64,000 nucleotides of DNA from Brugia malayi (Eukaryota; Nematoda; Chromadorea; Rhabditida; Onchocercidae). The notes below the pieces were generated by a model. That model was not told the DNA's origin and did no database searches. It saw only the letters and a list, made by a program, of their open reading frames with translations. This document shows positions 24,058 to 36,215 of the stretch, one piece after another; the stretch's first letter is position 1; the number at the start of each line of letters is the position of its first letter. A program made the position numbers and the translations under genes. Location of the stretch: NCBI RefSeq assembly GCF_000002995.4, contig NW_025062479.1, positions 24,606,221 through 24,670,220 on the forward strand, read 5' to 3'.

Positions 24058-26935
24058 ATGGAATCATGCAAGCAAGCAAGTGAATTAGCTAATAATATCG
24101 TATACAATGCTATTCTCATTGCTGCAATTATCACTTCAGCGACAGCAATTATTGTTGAAATTTGGGTAATATTTAAAACATCAAATCGTATTTTACTCCA
24201 TCAAAATGCTCGAATTTTGATTATCACACATCAGTTATGGCTCATTCTTCACTGTGCTGCAAGGTTACATATTTTTGCTCTAATTATTAAAAGAATTTTC
24301 ATTTTCTGATTACTTTCCTTATTGTAGTACATATGTGAAGAATTTAAGTTTGTCTTTAATACTTTTCTACAACCTCAAACGAATAGCGAGGCGGTGTCGC
24401 ACTCCTAAATTCAATTCTTTCAAAAATTGTGCACAAAGAAATGATTAAAATGTAAATAAAAAGGTATACAGTAACAAAATACTGGTGGAAAAGAGAAAAA
24501 AGCAATCAATTGAATATTATATCAAACTAAAGCTGTAAGTAAGCAACGAAATGTGCAAAGAAATGGATTAGTTGATCGATTGCTGTTCAACCGATCACAT
24601 CTCGGATGATAAACGAATGCTGTACAATCATTTCAAACAATTCAAGTTACGAGCAAAAATTTCACTCATTTTGAAAAATCTTTTCTAGTTATTACAGAAT
24701 ATTTGCCCATACCTATGTATTACTGGCATACCGTAGGGTACGTGTCGATAACCCGTGCGGGTATATGTTGTTTGTTTGGGAATGTTTCATGATGCGAACA
24801 CCGATCGTTTTATCATCTTCCCTAAATTCCGCTTCTATACTTTCAATAGTAGCTGAAAGAATTATTGCTACATTTTTCTCATCCAAATATGAAAAATTTG
24901 GAAAAAAAGTGGCTGTCATCCTTATTCTAATACAGGCACGAACAATTTTAATTTGTCTTTAACACTTAAATAAGTTTAGTAATTTCAAACTCGTTTTTAA
25001 ATTAATAAATTGAAAATACTGCACAATTTAGATTTTAATTCCGTATATGTTAATAAAATATATAAATTCTTTCTAATAATATTGATGAATAATACAGTTA
25101 AAGTTGCATAAAACCTGGAAATGACGTTTGTAGTTCTAATGATATTCGTGAATATTTTGTAAATATAACTTTTCAGATAGTTATTGGAATTGGTACCTTT
25201 GCGTTTATGTTTGGTGATTTTACATTACCCTATTCAAAAAGGGTACACCATTGTCCTAAAGCATGGCCTGAGAGAGTTACAAGAATTTCTATGGTCCTCG
25301 GTCTTCATGCTCTAATCGATTTCATTTCTGTTTTAGTTATTCCGATTTTACTTCACGTTAATAAGGCAATTCTGATTTATTTCACTTTTTCATTTACAAA
25401 TACAGATTAAATACCAAATGGATTGATTCATTCTAAATGTTCTGGAAGAAATTAACTCTAAGTTACGTAAGCGTTTTTTGCATGTTCCGGTTGATCTACT
25501 TCCTGAATGTTCTGCCAAGTACTTCTGATTTAGTCATAGCAGATCAGAAGTACTTTGCGGATTTTTCCATCGTATTATCGGAACAAATTGTTGATGTGAC
25601 TCATTTCCTTACCGTTTCGATTGCATATTCTATCTTAGAAGAACGAAATGGAAGGATTCCAGCATTAATGATAGAAGAATTTAACATTTATAAAGTTAAA
25701 ATTTAAAAAAAAAAAAAAAAACTCATAAACAAAAGTTTTCTTTTTTTCTTCATTGCATTTTACTTTTAATTTTCATCCAACGTATAATTTTTTCAGAGAT
25801 TTCATCGTAATAAAATTCACGTGAACTTATCGGATCGTTATCAAATCACAGAAAATATAAATTCTCTTCGTACATTATTACGCATGTTCACATTTCATTC
25901 TCTATTTCGAGGTCTTCACCTGGTTGCAGTGTCTATGTTTTTTGCTTTTCGTTTGAAATCTTCTGTCGGAAATGCTATTTATCTGGAAGGTTCGTTTCCT
26001 TTTTCAAATTAAAATAGTAACTCGAATTTTCTCTGATTCAAACAAAATATATGAATAGATAATTGCAGATAAACGAATTCAGTTAATAATAGTGAAATGA
26101 AAATTTATTCCAATCTAATTTGTCTCAAGCAATACGGCGACAATAAAAAATCGCTTGAAATATGTGAAATATAGCCAATATAGAAACCAAAATCAAAATA
26201 AGCATAACATTGAAATTATTTCGAAAAATTTTAAAAAATAAATAGAAACAATAAACATGAGATTAGACAGTTTTGATTCATAGAGTTATTTACAAATTAT
26301 AGAAGGAATATTAAAAAAAACTTAAATGTTACGAAGGAATTCAGAAATGATTTGAATAGTTTTTACTTACTGAACTTTTAAATTTATAAACTTGTCTTAC
26401 TGCTAACTATAATTTTATTGTTGGCACTTTGAACTATGATGTCTTATCGATTTTGTAAAATTTATCGTTGTAGTATAAATTGTGCAACTTATCAAAAAAA
26501 AAAATAATACTATAAAATTATCCATTAATGTTAATGTTTTAAAAATGTGACTTCAAAAATGCTTATCTAGGTGGTACAAAAAATTTTATTAAAATTCAGG
26601 TCTACAGCTAACACCATTATACGCATTAACCTTACCAATTGCTATAGTATGGACAGAAAAACATGTCAGGAAAACTGCCCAGGAAAATTGCCGGAAAGCT
26701 ATAGAATTAAAGGGCAATGAAGCAGCTAATCATTACTTTGTATGTATTTTAATGCTTTTTTGTCTCTTAATTCTTAGAAAGAATTGTTAAGTATACGAAT
26801 TATTAAAGGAAGGTAATTAATATATTAGCTTGTTTACAAACAAACGTTGCTTAAATATATTAGCAATGAATTTCGAAAATTTGATTTGCACTTTTTCAGA
26901 CAATTTTTGCAGCACCAACAAGAAGAAATGCTTAA
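24058..26935 (+). CDS. SRAB/SRA-like 7TM chemoreceptor, copy B (333 aa)
   Basis: Exons are 24058-24263, 24698-24935, 25177-25365, 25797-25989, 26600-26739 and 26900-26935. The joined frame is open from MESCKQASELANNI to TAA. Key parts: TM1-2 with IVEIWVIFKTSNRILLHQN; exon 2 with DNPCGYM, WECFMMRTP and ERIIATFFSSKYEKFGKK; exon 3 with TM4-5; exon 4 with LSDRYQITENINSLRTL and TM6; exon 5 with TM7 and a basic tail. Two introns have GC donors: intron 3 (AAG|GCAATT), shared with copy D, and intron 2 (CAG|GCACGA), where copy A has GTATGA. The second may impair splicing. An open frame at 25437-25706, inside intron 3, has no counterpart in copy D and I do not include it. The tail exon is uncertain. 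Confidence 0.75.
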
Positions 26936-27974
26936 AAATTGGAATTATTACTTGCACAATATTAGTAATATCTCAACAGTTGAATGCATTTGAAAAGAGA
27001 AAAATGAAAATTACATGTAAATGGATTTTAAAAAAGTTGAAAATTGTCATCTCTCATTAAATAATTTCGATTGCTGGCACATATTTACTGTAGTTGGAAA
27101 TATTTGCACTGGAAAAATTTTTTTAATGAATTAATAAATTTTATTGTAGCTAATATTTTAAAGAACAAAAATGAATATTGTCAATTTCATTTTTTTTTTT
27201 TTTTCAAATTAAAACTATGAAAATTAACTTGCATTAAAGCTAACCATTATTTTATATGTATTTTGGTATTTGCATTTATTGTCATTTAATTTTTCAAAAC
27301 TATGTTAGAAATAATTGTCAAATATAAAGGTATGGAATTTCTCGAGAATTTCAGTTCGCTTCTTTCAAACAACAAAAATGAGCATTTCAGTTCAAAATAA
27401 ATCAAAAATTCATTTATCCATCAAACAATTTTAATTCATTTTAACAATTATTTCTAACATAATTTCTAAAAATTAAAAAAGCTAAAATATCTTTTGCATT
27501 CTTATGCTTTATTTATTTGAAGAATCAATTACTAATTAAACTTTTTTTTTTTACTTCTTGAAATAACTATTGAATAATAAAAAAAATATAATTTCTTTGC
27601 AAAAATTATAATCAATTAGCATAGAAATATTAAAAGTTTAAACCATTTAATGAGACTAATTAAAAGTTTGTTGCTGAAAAATTCAAAAAAAAAAAAAGAA
27701 AAAACTCTTCATGCATCATTTTCATTTCCTTTTCATCGTCATACAGTTACCTGGAAACAATGTGTGATATATATCAACTGTTAATTAATTAAAGGTGAGT
27801 TCTTGCTCATTATCAAACTTCAGCCTTAATCTCGACAAATTTTTCCTTCTATTGAATTAAACGTTTAATTTTCTTCCTTTTTATATATAATATCTTCCTA
27901 CAAAAAAGCATCTCAGCTCTAATTATTGAAATTTAGAAGTAATAAGCTGTAAAATTTTTAGACTGATTATAAAT
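26936..27974. other. Spacer between receptor B and pseudogene C
   Basis: A degenerate echo of receptor exon 5/intron 5 is visible around 27230-27330 (AACCATTATTTTATATGTATTTT). From about 27640 onward the sequence repeats about 23680-24057, the 5' flank of receptor B. No intact exon. Confidence 0.45.
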
Positions 27975-28850
27975 ATGGAATCATGCAAGCAAGCAAGTGA
28001 ATTAGCTAATAATATCGTATACAATGCTATTCTCATTGCTGCAATTATCACTTCAGCGACAGCAATTATTGTTGAAATTTGGGTAATATTTAAAACATCA
28101 AATCGTATTTTACTCCATCAAAATGCTCGAATTTTGATTATCACACATCAGTTATGGCTCATTCTTCACTGTGTTGCAAGGTTACATATTTTTGCTCTAA
28201 TTATTAAAAGAATTTTCATTTTCTGATTACTTTCCTTATTGTAGTACATATGTGAAGAATTTAAGTTTGTCTTTAATACTTTTCTGCAACTGCAAACGAA
28301 TAGCGAGGCGGTAATGTCGCACTCCTAAATTCAATTCTTTCAAAAATTGTGCACAAAGAAATGATTAAAATGTAAATAAAAAGGTATACAGTAACAAAAT
28401 ACTGGTAGAAAAGAGAAAAAAGCAATCAATTGAATATTATATCAAACTAAAGCCGTAAGTAAGCAACGGAATGTGCAAAGAAATGGATTAGTTGATCGAT
28501 TGCTGATCAACCGATCACATCTCGGATGATAAGCGAATGCTGTATAATCATTTCAAACAATTCAAGTTACGAGCAAAAATTTCACTCATTTTGAAAAATT
28601 TTTTCTAGTTATTACAGAATATTTGCTAATACCTATGTATTACTGGCATACCGTAGGGTACGTGTCGATAACCCGTGCGGGTATATGTTGTTTGTTTGGG
28701 AATGTTTCATGATGCGAGCACCGATCGTTTTATCATCTTCCCTAAATTCCGCTTCTATACCTTCAATAGTAGCTGAACGAATTACCGCTACATTTTTCCC
28801 ATCCAAAATTAAAAAATTTGGAAAAAAAATATATTATCATAAATAAAGTA
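27975..28850 (+). pseudogene. Truncated SRAB-like receptor, copy C
   Basis: Exon 1 (27975-28180) and intron 1 are almost identical to copy B; exon 2 starts at 28618 and stays open through DNPCGYM and WECFMMRAP. Near 28800 the sequence diverges (KYEKFGKKVAV in copy B is replaced) and a TAA follows after GKKIYYHK. No exons 3-6 are found downstream. A short inverted piece of exon 2 (about 28890-28917) lies just beyond the break. This looks like a recent tandem duplication that ended in a fold-back. Confidence 0.8.
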
Positions 28851-29485
28851 CGAACAATTTTAATTTTTTAATTAATTATTTAATAAACAAATTTGTTCAT
28901 ATTTGGATGAGAAAAATGTATATAACGGCGGTAATTTGTTCAGTTTTTTAAACATCTTTTTGCAACCGTCAACGATTTGTGCTAGCTTATGGATGTAAAA
29001 TTTTATTCAATTTTTTAAAATTCTTCCGCCGATCATATAGCTTAAATTTTTATCTTAGAAAATTAACAAATTAAACAATTTTTAAAATAAAATTTTGAGA
29101 ATTTTTTTTTTTTTTTGCATTTTATGAGAGAGGGAAGTGAAACTTAATTAATGAATTCAAGATAAAAGTTATATATTTATATATTTAAACTTAATTAATT
29201 CAAAACAAAAGTATTTTATTGAAAACAAAAAATCATTCACATGTATATTATATATTTATTTTTTAATTTAGTGCTGAATATTGGAAATGAATAAATTTTG
29301 TTCCTACAAAATTTTTTAGACTTCTACAAATTATTTCAGTATAAGAATTTAATTTCATATGTATAAGTTGAAAAAAAAATTCGTATAATTAATTTAACTC
29401 CTGCATTTGACTTTCTTTTTGTCTGTGTTTGTCAAATATTGTTAAATTAAATTCTTTATGTCAAATAAATTTTTTGAATTTTCAG

Positions 29486-29608
29486 CTCGACAATTTTGAA
29501 TGCATCAAATTAAATGGCATAATGACAAGAAGTTATCAATTTACTGATAACATCATATATCAACTAGAATCAATATTATCACTGTATCAAATACTTCTCA
29601 ATCATTGA
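29486..29608 (+). other. Possible orphan 3' exon (40 codons)
   Basis: A good acceptor (GAATTTTCAG) is followed by an open frame beginning LDNFECIKLNGIMTRSYQF and ending in TGA. The composition is more protein-like than nearby open frames. No partner exons or recognised family. It could be a lost receptor tail exon or chance. Confidence 0.2.
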
Positions 29609-30804
29609 TAATATCATTCTTGATCATTATCATTTCTAATAATTGTTTCAATCTTGCAATTTACTATACTCTACGGAATTAATGTTTACTTTTTAATGTT
29701 TTTTTCTTTTTTTTTTCCTTTTTCAAATTTTTTCTTTTTTTATCAAATTTATCATTTTTTACCATTTTTTATCAGGAAAAATTTTTGCCTTTTCATAAAA
29801 TGATAGAATCATAAGTAATTTGCATTTGCAATTTTTTAAAAAATTTATAAATATATTTTTTTCTTCATACTTTTGCTTTGTTATTTTTTTTTTTATTTTC
29901 TGTTTTTTAACTATTTTGCATGCGCTTTTTTTTTTTTTTTTTAAATTTATTTATAAAAAATTTTTTGCTTATTTTTGCATGATTTTAATGCCTTACTTAG
30001 TATTTTGCATGGTTTTTTTTTTTTGATTCTTTATTTTGATATTAATTAATTTGCATGAATTGAATTAAAAAGTTATTTTGCAATTTTTGCACGCTTTTTC
30101 TTGCATTCTTGCATATTGTTTGCATCATTTTTACATTATTTAATGAATGGAAATTAATTATTCAAAAGCAACAAAAAAAAAAAAAAATTATTTTTTATTT
30201 GAAAAGATATTTTTTTATTAAATTTACTGTTTTTTTAAAAAAAATTTTTTAAATTTACTGTTTATCAATATTAATTAAATGATTGTAGGGTAAAACAATT
30301 AACCTGTCAACTGTCACTTATCCTATGATTTATTTTTAAATTAATAAATAAATAAAACAAAGTTATGATGACCATTGATAAAGATACTAAACTATGATTA
30401 CTTTTATTTATATTCCAATTGAAGATAATATTTGCAAATGAAATTATTCATTTTTTTTTATCATTTAATTTCTATTTTACTTTTTTTTTTAAAAATAGTT
30501 ATTTGAAAAAGTAAAAAAAAAAATTTTTTTTCAAAAAAAAAGTGTTATAAATAATTTATTTCTCAAATAAATGAAGCATAAAAATATAAAAGATATTTTA
30601 ACAATTTTGATTTCGTTTTGCACTTGTTCAAAATAAATTAAAATTAAAGTTGTTTGAATGAATAAATAAATTTATTCAAATAGTTTTTTGCAACAATCTG
30701 AACTAAAATTTTTGAGAAATATTTGAATTGAATAAAAAAAAAAAAAAAAAAAGCTACTATTTTCTAAGCATTCATTCTTGTTATTCAAAATATTAGTTAC
30801 TGAT

Positions 30805-31057
30805 AAAATTTATATATCAAAAACAAAAGTTGAAATAGGAATTATTTATCAAAATAGAAATAGAAATAATATTATATTTATATATCAAAAAAAAGTTGAA
30901 ATAGGAATTATATATCAAAATAGAAATTATATATATATATATCAAAAAAAAAGTTTGAAATAGGAATTAGATATCAAAATAGAAATAGAAATTATATTAT
31001 ATTTATATATCAAAAAAAGTTTGAAATAGGAATTATATATCAAATAGAAATAGAATT

Positions 31058-31102
<45 letters not shown>

Positions 31103-31442
31103 AAAAAAAGTTTGAAATAGGAATTATATATCAAAATAGAAATAGAAATTATATAATATATTTATATTTCAAAAAAAAAGTTTGGAATAGGAATTATATA
31201 TCAAAATTGAAATAGAAATTATATATATATATATATATTTATATATCAAAAAAAAGTTTGAAATGGGAATTATATATCAAATAGAAATTATATATATATA
31301 TTTATATATCAAAAAAAAGTTTGAAATAGGAATTATATATCAAAATTGAAATAGAAATTATATATATATATACATATATATATATTTATATATCAAAAAA
31401 AAGTTTGAAATAGGAATTATATATCAAAATAGAAATAGAAAT

Positions 31443-31481
<39 letters not shown>

Positions 31482-31515
31482 TTACATATCAAAAAAAAAA
31501 GTTTGAAATAGGAAT
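30805..31515. repeat. AT-rich tandem repeat, 65-90-bp unit, about 9 copies
   Basis: Units consist of TATATATCAAAAAAAAGTTT-GAAATAGGAATTATATATC followed by AAAATAGAAATAGAAATTAT and a variable (TA)n tract. Confidence 0.85.
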
Positions 31516-32000
31516 AATTTTAATTTATGATAGATGTTTGATATCAATTGGTTATAGCTATCAATTTGTTTTCAGGACCAGATGACAATTTGATAACGAA
31601 TGGTTTTCAAATCGATTCAATTTAAAATTTCCTTCTATTTCTCTTTTTCAATTCATTTATTTTTCAACTGTTGTTTACGGCATTATTAATTATTTAACTA
31701 TTATTATTATTGTTTAACTGATTCAAATATCCCATTTTTTTAGATATTTCAAAAATTTTTTAAAAAATTCAAATCAAACTTTCAAAGAAGTAAACAAAAC
31801 TTACTTCTATTTAATATATTGTCTATGGTAAAAATTTTTTGAAAAACTTTAATTCAAATTATTAAAATATGTCAGAAATTTTGATTTGCAAAAGCACAAA
31901 ATGTATTGATTTTTTTATTTATTTGTTTACATGTTTATTTTAATTAATATTTCGTTTTATTTTTGTTATATAAAAATGTTGTAATGATGTGTTACACAAT

Positions 32001-32401
32001 TTAATTATTGTCGTGAAACCTCAAACTTGGGTAATTAAAACCTTTATTTAACATGAAGCAAATAATAGCGCTTTATACATATCGTACGGATGCTACACCG
32101 ATTAACAAACGCGTAACGAAAGATATAATTATAAAACATTAAAATGATATCAAAACCACCCCAAAATGCAGAATGAACCACCGTATGGAGGACGATGGTT
32201 TATATGCAGAACTGAGCTGACCTGATATCCGGCAGAGGATATTTAACTGATGTGAAACAAAGACTGCTAATAAAGGGTTTTGCTAACAAAGGGTTGCTAA
32301 CAAAGGGTTTTTGTTGTGTGAGGAAAAGGAATCAGATAAGAGGAATTTGTTAGTTTTGGATATAATAATTTAAATATTTCGTCTTTCACGACAATTATTA
32401 A
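32001..32401. mobile_element. About 400-bp MITE-like element with inverted ends and TTAA flanks
   Basis: The left end reads TTAATTATTGTCGTGAAA and the right end, in reverse complement, TTAATAATTGTCGTGAAA (16 of 18 match). Both ends carry TTAA, a target site used by piggyBac-type elements. The interior is clearly richer in GC than its surroundings and carries a short direct repeat of GCTAACAAAGGGTT (about 32281-32310). No transposase is encoded. An SL1-like sequence lies directly inside the left end. Non-autonomous transposon is an inference from the ends alone. Confidence 0.5.
32020..32042 (-). ncRNA. Spliced-leader SL1-like sequence (not a complete SL RNA gene)
   Basis: On the minus strand the sequence TTTAATTACCCAAGTTTGAG (32039-32020) is a 20-base exact match to the nematode SL1 leader. 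It is preceded by GGT, giving one extra T compared with the 22-base consensus start. It is followed by GT, as an SL donor site would be (GAG|GTTTCA rather than GAG|GTAAAC). No Sm-binding site or the usual SL RNA stem-loops follow within 100 bases, so a functional SL RNA gene is unlikely. Confidence 0.6.
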
Positions 32402-32691
32402 AGTTTTCCTTTTTTTTTTTTCTTAATTAAATTTTGATTTAAAATTGTTAGGATGTGACTGAATGAAATAAATGTAAATTTTTTTGTTTGTTTTTTTTTT
32501 TTTTTTTTTATTTTTAAATAAGTATTAAAATTATTAAAAAATTTGATAAGCAAAAATAATTGTTGAAAATTGTTAAAATAATTTTAATTTTATTGATGTC
32601 TTCTTGTGTTACTTATGCAATTACTTTTACATATTTAAAATTTGCATAATATTTAATTACAATGTTCGATTTCTTTACAAACTACTGATTA

Positions 32692-32860
32692 ACAGATAAT
32701 GATAACAAATTGAATATTTGAGTGATAATATTAATGATAACAGATTGAATATTTAAGTGATAATATTAATGATATCAGATTGAATATTTAAGTGATAATA
32801 ATAATGATATCAGATTGAATATTTAAGTGATGATAATAAATTGAATATTTACACAACAAA
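32692..32860. repeat. Tandem repeat, about 35-bp unit, about 5 copies
   Basis: Unit AGATTGAATATTTAAGTGAT plus AATATTAATGATAAC with small changes. Confidence 0.85.
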
Positions 32861-33483
32861 TTAAATATTTCAGTGATTGTAATAAATTCAAGATTAAAAT
32901 AAAAATAAAAATCAAAATATTTAATTTTGTTTTTTTAGATAAAAAAATGTAACAATAAGAAAAATAATCAGATTAAAAAATAAATAATTGAATTGGGTGA
33001 TAAAAAGAAAAAAGAAAAGAAAAAATTAATTTATGAAATGAGAAAAAATAAAGAAATTCTTTTTTTTTTTCTAAATTACATTTTGATTTAAAATTGTTAG
33101 GATTTTAATATTTCCAAATTATAAGTCACATAAATTAATTTCTGAAATTATTTCATTTATATTTCGAAATATAAATTTTGTCATTTATTATTCGAAAAAA
33201 AAAAAAAAACAATATTGCTTGTTAAATTGTTGAGTAAATTTTGCTTGTCAAATAAGCTAATTAATGAAGCATTCAAACAACAAATGAATGTTGCAAAATG
33301 AATTAAGGAAATGAAAATTAAAAAAAAAAAAAAAGAAAAAACTGTTGCATTTAAACGTTTCCTCTTTCTTTTTTTTTTTTTTTTTCAAATTAAAATTGAA
33401 TAATTGAAATTTTCGTCATTGCTATTTCAATTAAGTTTGGAAAAGTTGGAATAAGAAAAAGCTAACAAAGAATGAACTAAAAA

Positions 33484-33720
33484 AAGGTTTTGAATCAAAT
33501 TGTCTTTTTATTTTGAAATGTATTTCAAAAATTAACTTTTTTAATTTTTACTTTTTTTTTTTTACTTTAAAAAAAGTTTTCGAATCAAATTGTCTTTTTA
33601 TTTTGAAATGTATTTCAAAAATTGACTTTGAACTAAGAAAAAAGTTTTTGAATCAAATTATCTTTTTATTTTGAAATGTATTTCAAAAATTAACTTTTTT
33701 AATTTTTACTTTTTTTTTTC
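33484..33720. repeat. Three direct repeats of about 55 bp
   Basis: Each copy contains TTTGAATCAAATTGTCTTTT followed by TATTTTGAAATGTATTTCAA; spacing is irregular. Confidence 0.8.
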
Positions 33721-35605
33721 TTTTAAATTTTATCAACAATACTAGAAAAAAATTTTTTTTTTTTCTCCAAAATGGACAAAAACAAATTTCAATTTCAAGA
33801 TTCATATAATCAAATAAATAATATATTAACTTAAAAATGTAATGTAATGAAGCAAATAAAAAAATGCATCATTTAAATTTAAAGCTCTTCTAAGATTTTC
33901 GGAAAATTAAATTTCTCTTTCTTTCTTTTTTTATTTTGCTTTTCACTAACATTTTCATAGCGCTTAAAATTGAATGCTAAAAAAAAAAATTTTACACTTT
34001 CCAGCAGGTATTTTAAAATGAGAATAAAATAACTTTTTCACTGCTAAAAAAAAAAAAAAAAAAAAAAAAAACGAAATGAAATGAAATCGTCAACATCCTT
34101 TCTTTTCGTTTCATTTTTAAATAAATGATTCATATGAAGAAATAAATTTTATTGCTAAAGTTTGATAATACTTTAAAAAAAAAAAAAAAAAAAATTAAAT
34201 AATTACCATTAATATTTCATCAAACTAAATAATTTGAAAAAAAAAAAATTTTTAAATTAATTTTAAAATGATCAAACGAAAACTTTTTTTTTTCTCTTTC
34301 TCTCTCTCTCTCTCTCTCTTGCTCAACCTTTCATTCTTCTTTCTCATTCATTTAGTTTTTTTGCTTGAATAAATTTTAAATGCATTAAAATTTAGAATTA
34401 ATCATTTAACTTTTTTTTTTCCTTTTTCAAAAAAAAAAAAATTCAAAAATTAATTTAAGTTTAATGAAAGAAAAGAAGGAATAGAAATTTGTGAAAGAAT
34501 GAAATTTTGATAACTTTTTCAAATTTTTTTGATTCATTCTTTTTTCAATATAATTTGCAAAATGTTCATTTCAAATTAAATAATTTTCCATTCTAGCTAA
34601 AAGCTTAGCAAAAATGTTAGCTATATTAGCTTGAAGAATTCATTTGAAAATTAAATTTGAAATGAAATTATTTTTTTTTTTCCTTCCTTCTTTCTTTCTT
34701 TCTTTCTTATTCGTTGTCACTTTTCAAAACTCATCAAAATAAGTTCTTTTCTTTCCTTTTTTCTTTTCTTTTTTTTTTTTTTACGATTTCAAATTTGATT
34801 ATTATTTATTTGGCAAATTTGTTTTTACATCAAAATTTTTTGCCAATTTTATTAAATTTATTAAATTCCAATTTATATTCAATTCAAAATATGAAAGTGA
34901 AAAAAATAAACAAAATCCAAATTTTTAAATTATAAATTTGAATTTTAATAAATTTTAAATTCTTTATTTTCTATTTCATATCAAATATAAAATAATCTAG
35001 CTTATCAAATTTTTCAACACCAATTTTTTAGCTAATAAATTTTTTGAAAATAAGAGCAAAAAAAAAAAAAAAAGCTATTTTTTTTTTTTACTTTTTACTT
35101 TTGTTTAGCTAATATTACTTTTTTTTTTTTCGCTAATATTGCTAAATAATTATTATGTGAAAGTAATAATTTGATCTTGTAAATAACAACCTTGCAATCA
35201 ATAAATGATAAGTGATAAGAGAATGATAAATGATAAGAGAAAATTCCTTATGATTAATTTAAACAAGCAAAAAGTACAAATGATTAATACATTCACATAA
35301 TAAAAATTGAAAATAAGAATGATTAATAAATAAAAATTAAAAAATATTAATAAATATTATTGTAAAAGTAAGAAATCAATAAATGAAATAATATTATTAT
35401 ATGTTTGTTGAATAGAAATTAAAATAATTATTGAAAAATATTAAAATATTGAAAAAAAAAAAATATTATATTGAAAAATATTAAATTATTGAAAAAATAT
35501 TAAATGAACATTGAATATGAAATTATTTACTAAATTTGAACAGTAAAAAGAGTACGTATTAGAATTTTAATAAAATACAAATATTTTCTGTTTTTAACAA
35601 TATCA

Positions 35606-36215
35606 ATTTTTATTTATTATTTTTACAGATTTATGCTTAAAAAAAAGGAAAAAAAAACGAATTGAAATTTTCTTAAATTATATAATTAGTATTCAATTTT
35701 TATTTATTATTCAATTTTACTTATTATTTTTTATTTTTACAGATTTATGGTAAGACAAAAAAAAAAAAAGAAAACGAATTGAAATTTTATAAAATTATAT
35801 AAATAGTATTGAATTTTTATTTATTATTTTTACAGACTTATGCTAAGACAAAAAAGAAAAAGAAAACGAATTGAAATTTTATAAAATTATATAATTAGTA
35901 TTGAATTTTCATTTATTATTTTTACAGATTTGTGCTAAAAAAAAAAGGAAAAAGAAAACGAATTAAAATTTTACTAAATTATATAATTAGTATTCAATTT
36001 TTATTCATTATTCAATTTTATTATTTTTACAGATTTATGCTAAGACAAAAAAAAAGCGAATTGAAATTTTATTAAATTATATAATTAGTATTCAATTTTT
36101 ATTTATTATTCAATTTTACTTATTATTTTTTATTTTTACAGATTTATGGTAAGACAAAAAAAAAAAAAAAAAAAAAAAAACGAATTGAAATTTTATTAAA
36201 TTATATAATTAGTAT
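35606..36215. repeat. Tandem array of six about 95-105-bp units, each with a splice-acceptor-like motif
   Basis: Every unit holds ATTATTTTTACAGATTTATG (or close variant) followed by a poly-A stretch and CGAATTGAAATTTTATTAAA. In several units the next bases are GTAAGAC, so a 7-nt segment is bounded by AG and GT. No adjacent gene was recognised. Confidence 0.85.

Noticed and set aside
25437..25706. 89-codon frame inside intron 3 of receptor B
   Set aside because: It has no counterpart in receptor D, and exons 3 and 4 join correctly without it. Its start also contains an internal inverted repeat (CAAGTACTTCTGATT / AGATCAGAAGTACTTTG).
32001..32401. Full SL RNA or 5S-SL gene unit
   Set aside because: After the SL1-like exon there is no Sm site or stem-loop set, and no 5S-like sequence nearby.
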